NCBI RefSeq assembly: GCF_014839805.1
Contig: NC_051141.1
Span: forward strand, 18,918,777-18,982,776
DNA: 64,000 bases
Source: Manduca sexta
Lineage: Eukaryota > Arthropoda > Insecta > Lepidoptera > Sphingidae
Reading direction: 5' to 3'
Position numbers and translations under genes: made by a program. Shown here piece by piece: positions 57,874 to 64,000 of this stretch. How positions within the stretch are numbered: position 1 is the first letter of the stretch; every line of letters starts with the position of its first letter. The notes under the pieces are model-generated. The model was not told the origin of the DNA. It saw only the letters and a list, made by a program, of their open reading frames with translations, and did not search any database.

Positions 57874-58708
57874 ATTGGACCTACTTATGCAAACAGGAAC
57901 CAATACACACATGTGCCAAAATCGAGTTAAGTATGTAGAGAGCTTTCAAAATGTACCTTCTATCCTCTCTGTAAAGATCAAAATGATATGACAATTTTTA
58001 CTGAACAAACCGTTTTCAACACAAGTTTACCAACCCACATAACACTAGTTGTTCAATAAACTAACAAGATCCAAGCCCCATGGTAACCGGAAAATCTAAA
58101 AAAATCTACGAAATTGTTTTGTTTTTACAAAGAACCATCCCATAAGACTCACATGATTTTTACGTCAAGCTTGACGGAAATGCAAATATAGAAGACGATC
58201 TGGAAGGTTTTTCGGGTCAGTCTGATTTTGAAGTAGAATAATATTTAGATTAAGTAATTTTTGATATTCCACAAAACATTTTAATATAAGAATTTTTATT
58301 TTACATAACTATTGTACTACGCTATTGTATTGGGTATTACCTGTAAAATAGTTGTATGTGGAAATAAATAAAAATATTTTTTCAGTAAAATATATTAAAT
58401 AAATAAGACATTTTATATTTTTATTATAGAATTATTCCAAGATAAAAAATTAACAAGAGATCAATCCACACAGAAATAGTTTTGCTAAAAGGAACCATTG
58501 AGTTATTTTTAAATTCCTTAATTATGTTAAATGATTTTCATCAATATTATATTTGTATAGATAGAATAAAGTATTTTTTACAATATTGTAAATATTTTTC
58601 GTCCAAAATAACAAACAATTGTCTTGTATACAAAAATTGGACAAAAACAGCTTTTTCTCAAAACTATCATTGTGTGGGTTGATTCCCTTTTGCGTAAGTA
58701 GGTCCAAT
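57874..58708 (+). mobile_element. 835-bp DNA element with 37-bp TIRs
   Basis: The left end attggacctacttatgcaaa (57874-57910 in full) and the reversed right end attggacctacttacgcaaa (58672-58708) match at about 31 of 37 bases. The interior has a short open frame ending NIEDDLEGFSGQSDFEVE with a stop near 58240, possibly the C-terminus of a lost transposase. The target duplication is not resolved and the superfamily unknown. Confidence 0.65.
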
Positions 58709-58944
58709 TATAGACTATACTATTTAATGGCTTTGATCGTTACACATCTTATTTATTTAATTCGTCCGAATTCCACCTGACATTTCTCTATCATTTAATA
58801 TATTGTATAAACAGCCAGCCACTTAAACAGAATAAAACCTTTTACCTTAACTATTTCCATACAGCTGTCCTGACTATTCATCTACCTCTGGTCCCCTATT
58901 GAAATATTTTTATTTTCTGTGGGTACTCACGGTTTCATCAGATC

Positions 58945-59262
58945 AGCAGAGATTTTTATTTATTTATTTATTTATTTATACATATATTATAACACCATAG
59001 CAGTTGAAACTAATGCGATGTTATACAGATTTAATTTTAACAATTTATTTCAATACATTTATGAGCCATTTCAGTGAATTCTGACAGGTTACATATAAAT
59101 ATATCCAAGTTCTGAGATATAGTGTTATGCAATCGTATGGCCCGTGACAAGGGCGCAAACCTTAGAATATTTGTTCGCGGTGTTTGAAGGCGGAACAGTG
59201 GTAGGTGGCGCCGAGTGCTGACGCGGCCGCTCGGCACGCACAGCTGTAGCGCGGAGAACACC
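58945..59262 (-). pseudogene. Jockey/CR1-type LINE 3' end
   Basis: The minus-strand frame reads FRLQTPRTNILRFAPLSRAI, RLHNTISQNLDIF and ends EIEINC-like (KCIEINC) at a TAA, followed by a ~70-base 3' UTR and an (ATAA)n tail. RT, APL.RA, N and DIF at this spacing are the usual C-terminus of Jockey/CR1 ORF2 proteins. It is 5'-truncated. It could be from the same family as the LINE at 5283-8797, which lacks exactly this part, but the two do not overlap. Confidence 0.65.
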
Positions 59263-59289
59263 TCGTTATAGTATAGAGAGATAGTTGTC

Positions 59290-59836
59290 CTGATTGTGCT
59301 TTCTGTATTTCTAATCTTTCTTATTACATATCTGTCATAAAGTTTTTTTAAATAATTTCGTATGGTCCCAGAAAACTTTGGTATAATTTGTTTCCTTGAG
59401 AAAACTACGTATGATAGCTAACTAAATCGACAATGTTATAAGATGTTGCTTCTTTTATTTTCCTATAATTGCCTTTAAATATTTTAATCTCTTTGTATTT
59501 TCTTTAAAGATTTCTTGGTATTTTCTCTTAGTTCTCACCTATCCTCGTTTACTCTTTGTACATTATCTTCTTCAATAATTTTCAGTAGTACATGGCCTTC
59601 GTCTCTCATCTTTACCCCAAACAACAATTCAAAGAGAGTCATATCTTATAGTTCTCTGATAGCTACCGTTCAAACGTTGTACATTGGACACTCTTCGACA
59701 CCATTTAGTAGGATCATCTCCAGTAAAGTTACTTAAAATGTCTATTATTATCTGGTGGATTCGATCATCTTGTTCATTTCCTCTAGATTTTCTACTAATT
59801 AAATAGTGTGTGATATTCTTATTTTGACAATATTCT
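59290..59836 (-). pseudogene. Gypsy-type integrase relic
   Basis: The minus-strand frames give EYCQNKNITHYLISRKSRGN, then DRIHQIIIDIL, GDDPTKWCRRVSNVQRLNGS, and after a frameshift TLFELLFGVKMRDEGH, and further on SFLGPYEI. This is the order of a Ty3/Gypsy integrase core, the TPFELLFG block and the C-terminal GPYEI motif. The last catalytic Glu region (usually NGQVER) reads NEQDDR, and stops and frameshifts are frequent. No LTR or other pol domain lies nearby. Confidence 0.7.
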
Positions 59837-61836
59837 TTAAAGTCGTTCGATGTACATTACATGCGATATAGAAGGCACATGCCAACGCTCTGACATTAAT
59901 ATTGTGTATAGTTGAATGGAGTTCCTTCTTAGGCGATTCTGGCTGACGTAAGATACCCGGAAACTCTCATTACGCATTGTTAGCGACGCCCCGACCCCGT
60001 CAGTAGACAAATGCTCGCGAAGTGTCACGGGCATATCCCGTTGGTTACATGATTATATCCTAGCCATTGCACTTTGTGTGTATGTTATTTGAGAGTAAGG
60101 AAATGCCATATTTGGGTATGTGTGAGGATTGTGAAATTAATAATTATGCAATGATATGTCTTACGAACTTATGACTGTTTCAGATAAGTCTTTTACATTG
60201 GAAGTGGTAAACATGGTACTGATATTAATTATCGTGGCGATCATGCTATGTCCATTTATACACGTTAAATAGTCGAACCGAAATCGAAGAGAAGTAGTTA
60301 CTTAGTCTAAGTATGATTACAAACTATATTTTGAAAAGAGCGCGCGCGTGCACAGTCCCGTGCGATTTCCATTCGTTACAAACTAAGGTGTCATTGATGA
60401 TTGATGCCTTATAAAAGAATTCTAGGAATAGTTATATGATTTTTTTTCTCATAAGAAATAAAGAAAGTTGGTACTGATATTGCAAGTACTAAACGTGATG
60501 GTCATCATGTTCAGCTTACTTTTTTACAAGTCAAGCCCTAGTTCCAGTACAGACGATGGCGAGAAGTTGCCTTAATTTAAATAAAATATGTCCTATAAAG
60601 TGTTTAACATCACTATCGGTTTAATGAAGGAGATCATAGAGATTTTTTTTTGTTGACTCTTATTATGACAGCAAGATTAAACGATTCTGTAGGTGCATTT
60701 CAGTGTATGTACACATTATTATAAAACATCGATGCATTTCATTAAAAAATTCATTGTAATGTGCGTACAGCGACTCTTACATGAATCTTAGAATAATGTT
60801 ACAATCAGAAATTGAGCAGTAGAGAGTATCAGTTATGATTCTATAACAGTGATGGAGTATGATGTGCAATACATTGACTCGCACCCAGGGTGTCTCACTT
60901 TGTGTGATAGTGTTTATGTAACTAGATTGTAATGTTAATGTTAGTATGCAGTGGGCGCAAGTTGTGCAGTAGACTTAGTTGTGTATTGTGCGGGTCGTTG
61001 TGTGCGAGGCGCATGTTAATTTAGACTAATGAGAAGGCAGGTCAGTCGTGCAGGATAGTGATGTTAAGGTGATGTCTAGTGGTTTATTAGTTGGTAATTA
61101 AACCAATTTGTGGCCAGTGATGTCTGTATGGAGTGTAGTTTTAATCGTAGAAGAATGAGTTGGCCCTATCAGCCGCGAGGAATTGTTCTCGCGTCCATCT
61201 TACTTCCGGTGGATATTTGTGTAGGTTGGGGGTCCAGAAGTAGTATAGCGGTTGCCCATGTAATTGTTGTTGTACTCCTCTGGTTCTCAAGTATGGTACA
61301 CTTTTATGTTTCACACGGTAGTGTCTACTGATGTTCGCGTGTTTGATTATCATGCCCCAACCGTTGCAGTGGCGCTGGGTTCAATACATGTCGAATGGAT
61401 TTGGGTATTATAACCGAGGCCAGTTTCCAGAATTGAGCGGGTCGCATTTTGATCGTTGGCTGCGGCGGTGTAGGTGTAATTCGAATGTGCAGGGGATATA
61501 TTTGATGGGTGTAGTGTGCTCAGGTTTTCGAAAACATCGATGTCGTTATCAGCTAGGTTAGTGGTATGGGGCTGGCGTAGATATGTAGTGTTGTTTGTGT
61601 TGGCTGTGATCGTAGAATGAGTGGATCTGGGTTACATTCTACCAATGCACGTGCATCCTCCGGGTTGATTTCAGTGCAATATGGATGTTAATATTATTTA
61701 TTATTGTTGTTGTTATATATTGCATGTAATTAATTAATAGAGCTATTTTATGGAACTCGGGTTTATTAATTGTTTAGATTGACAGATGCATAGAGAATTA
61801 TATAAAAATTACCATAGAGTAATTATGCATAAAGTT
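59837..61836. other. No gene assigned; plus strand becomes G/T-rich from ~60.85 kb
   Basis: From about 60850 the plus strand is markedly G/T-rich (A/C-rich on the minus strand). At 61385-61570 a minus-strand frame is open (DNDIDVFENLSTLHPSN, then SNYTYTAAANDQNATRSIL), in the style of the frame at 61837-62142. These may be parts of one decayed protein. Confidence 0.35.
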
Positions 61837-62142
61837 CTAATGTGTATAGCTGGTTACATCGCCGATCGGAATAGCCGTTGATGCCGCAACAGTGGTTGTC
61901 TGCGGTTGTAGCCTGTATGATTGGGAATATAAAGTGGTTAAGCTAGTGGAGGAGCTAATATTGGTTGGTTCATTTGCGGTGATAGTGGTTACGTTGTCGG
62001 ATGTACGCACCGGGTGTCCACAGGTTTCATTGTCGGTTTGTGGTCTGAGCTGGGCGAGAAGTGATGCTAGATTTGCAATTTTATTACTGTAGGACTCCTC
62101 CTTTTGTTCAAGCGCGAGAATTCTTTCTTCCAGTTGATGGAC
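61837..62142 (-). pseudogene. Coiled-coil plus Thr/Ser-rich open frame, unrecognised
   Basis: A minus-strand frame of 101 codons lies between a TAG at 62143-62145 and a TAG at 61837, with no ATG at its start. It begins with a helical heptad-like stretch (VHQLEERILALEQKEESYSN, continuing IANLASLLAQL) and becomes Thr/Ser/Asn-rich (SDNVTTITANEPTNISSSTS). A coiled coil followed by a low-complexity linker is seen in retroelement Gag/ORF1 proteins, but no zinc knuckle or RRM is present. With the open stretch at 61385-61570 it suggests a decayed retroelement or host exon. Confidence 0.3.
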
Positions 62143-62364
62143 CTATGGAGCGCATTCACACCACACATACCTACAGACACACCTTGTAAAGCATCACAGC
62201 AACGTGGGAAGATACAACGGGCTGGGTACCGGCGGCTGAGTTTTTCAACCCAGTTACACGCCCAGCAGCCGAGAGTACCTAAAGGTCTCCCGGCACCCCA
62301 ACACTCATGGTACTTCGATTTACTTATTTTCACGCTGGTTATTGCCGTAATAGCAATCGCCTAA
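62134..62364 (+). CDS. Possible terminal exon encoding a tail-anchored protein
   Basis: Follows a good acceptor, ttctttcttccag (62121-62133). The open frame runs to a TAA at 62362 and ends with a 17-19-residue hydrophobic segment, WYFDLLIFTLVIAVIAIA, right at the C-terminus, preceded by a basic, Pro/Gln-rich stretch (QLHAQQPRVPKGLPAPQHS). A hydrophobic extreme C-terminus is the hallmark of tail-anchored membrane proteins. GC content is higher than in the flanks. No upstream exon or polyadenylation signal was found, so a chance or transposon-derived frame remains possible. Confidence 0.3.
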   Translation: MMDLWSAFTPHIPTDTPCKASQQRGKIQRAGYRRLSFSTQLHAQQPRVPKGLPAPQHSWYFDLLIFTLVIAVIAIA

Positions 62365-64000
62365 TCAACGAATAGTTTTATAAACCATCAAATTATCAGA
62401 CAGGCTTCAATTGGTCGGCGGCCGCTGGCGTAAGCGCAGCTCCTGGGGCTCCGCTAGCGGCTTGGTCCTAAACGTGCGACGTACTGGTGCAGGTAACTGA
62501 TCCTCGCTGTAGGGTCAACGCTCTTATGTCCTGCCGCGTCGCTACGTGGGTATCGCTATTTTAGCCGACACAATATGATGGAATTTTTTTATGCTCTGAA
62601 AGAACTTCATATTAATATTGTGGGTAGAAATTACGAAGATACCATATATCTATTACTTCAGTGATAGAATTTTTTAGAAAATAAACCCATTCCCAATTAG
62701 TAGCTGCTTTAGTAGCTCTTCTTAATATGCAATAATTGGACCACCTGTGAGTAAAAATTAACAGTGTATGAACGTCGCTGAACTTGGACAATTTATCATA
62801 TCTGCTCCCGTAAAGCTAGCAGTGTACCATAGAAGTTTAAGCTGAAATAGCTTCGGCACGCCATATTGCTGTGCGAAATGTGTGAAAGGCTTTCCGTACT
62901 AGATGGTTGGTGATATCTATTTGAAAGAATGCCTTTAATATTAAATGGTAGATATTGTTTATTTAAATCAACGTTGTTTCTGTTTTCAACATCATAATTG
63001 GGATAAGTAATCGACGCCCATACGCGTGGATTGTGTTCACTACATATTTATTTATTTAATGACCTCCAACGAAGGATACACGGTATATAATAAAAACAAT
63101 GTCGTAGCATTTTTACGATTAGCAATGTGACGTGCCTCTTCAATTATAGGAGACCACAGCATGCAAATGTATATATTGGTACTAGGATAAAAATAATAAT
63201 ATTTGTTATTAATATTATTTAGATATTATTAATATGATGCAACGTATTGAACGAGCCTGGTATCGTATGATCAGTAATACTTCAGGGTTATGGTGCCCTT
63301 TATTTCTTCGGTAACTTCACAAAAATAAATACAATTTTAAATAGTACCTTAACTAATATTTACACATAGTCAATATTATAATCATAATGATTTCTTATAT
63401 TATAGTCAGTTAAATATTAATAATTTTAAAAATTATTTTTACATTTTCATTGTTCAGCTTCGCATTCGCATACTTACGATGAATGGTTGATTACTGCTCT
63501 TTTATAAGCATTCTTTCCTGTCTGTTTTGTGGAAATTTTATATATGAGGCTGATTGAATGCTTTAGTGATTTGCATGAGGCAATTAGAGACTGTTTGCTG
63601 AGCCATGGACCGATCTATACTTAGTCCCACAGCTCCCTGATAACTGCCCCTGGCATAAAAATGCACTCAAAATCTGAAATTGTCAAATAAATATGGGTCA
63701 TTTTAGTAAACAATGCAACTAATAACAAAACAATGTAAGACTATTACTACTAGCTAGGTTCTTGAGAAAGGTAGAAAGTAATATTTATTTTATGGCATAC
63801 CTTAGTGGTAGGATCAATACGCTGTATTTTTTATTTTTTTGGAGAAAGCATTGGTACTGTATCCTCGCAGATGGTTTCAAAAAGGGATGGCGAAACCCTA
63901 TGAGTTCTTACAAATTCCATGTCTTTAATACTACGATGATCGAAGATTTCAAGCAGTTAGAGACACTTTCGATATCGCTCAGCATTTTTCTCTCGCAAAA
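62365..64000. other. No gene seen
   Basis: A GC-richer patch at 62415-62540 (ggcggccgctggcgtaagcg) has no open frame of note; the rest is AT-rich without recognised features. Confidence 0.35.

Noticed and set aside
58955..59000. (TTTA)n run as an independent microsatellite
   Set aside because: It is the tail of the LINE 3' end on the minus strand.
1..64000. CRISPR array, riboswitch, bacterial operon or attachment site
   Set aside because: No regularly spaced short repeats with unique spacers and no prokaryotic gene organisation anywhere; everything fits an insect nuclear genome.

Overview
This looks like an AT-rich animal nuclear genome, almost certainly a moth or butterfly. Several repeat types I recognise as common in Lepidoptera support this: tRNA-derived SINEs whose tail reads gccagcgtggtggacta, Helitron-like elements ending in a GC hairpin plus CTAGT, RTE, Jockey/CR1 and copia elements, and short TIR elements. 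There are no operons, rRNA genes, CRISPR arrays or bacterial features. Most of the window is intergenic or intronic sequence filled with transposon remains of different ages.

Layout. 1-1467 is a 1.5-kb element with ~400-bp terminal inverted repeats and a decayed gene fragment. One arm of a second copy (4852-5282) is fused to a 3'-truncated, frameshifted Jockey/CR1-type LINE on the minus strand (5283-8797). 9-21.6 kb holds MITEs, SINEs and Helitron pieces. 22.6-53.6 kb holds GC-rich, spliced-looking coding exons on the minus strand (53402-53599, 50179-50430, 22649-22971), all joined in phase 1 and consistent with one gene; a separate minus-strand first exon lies at 40271-40428. In the large intervening region lie a nucleoprotein-like endogenous viral element (24983-26428, minus), a 500-N assembly gap (33565-34064), and a copia retrotransposon with near-identical LTRs but a frameshifted pol (34067-38536, plus). 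43-59 kb continues with SINEs, a GC-rich retro-insertion with a 15-bp target duplication, a Helitron with four 123-bp internal units, an RTE 3' end, an 835-bp TIR element, a LINE 3' end and a Gypsy integrase relic. 60-64 kb is mostly unassigned, with a low-complexity open frame on the minus strand and a possible tail-anchor-encoding terminal exon on the plus strand.

The most unusual item is the viral nucleoprotein-like open frame: 481 codons, intronless, no frameshift, interrupted only by two in-frame stops. The host exons cannot be named from sequence alone. The transposon calls rest on conserved motifs (endonuclease, RT, integrase, RNase H, zinc knuckle), on matching termini, and on repeated copies within the window.
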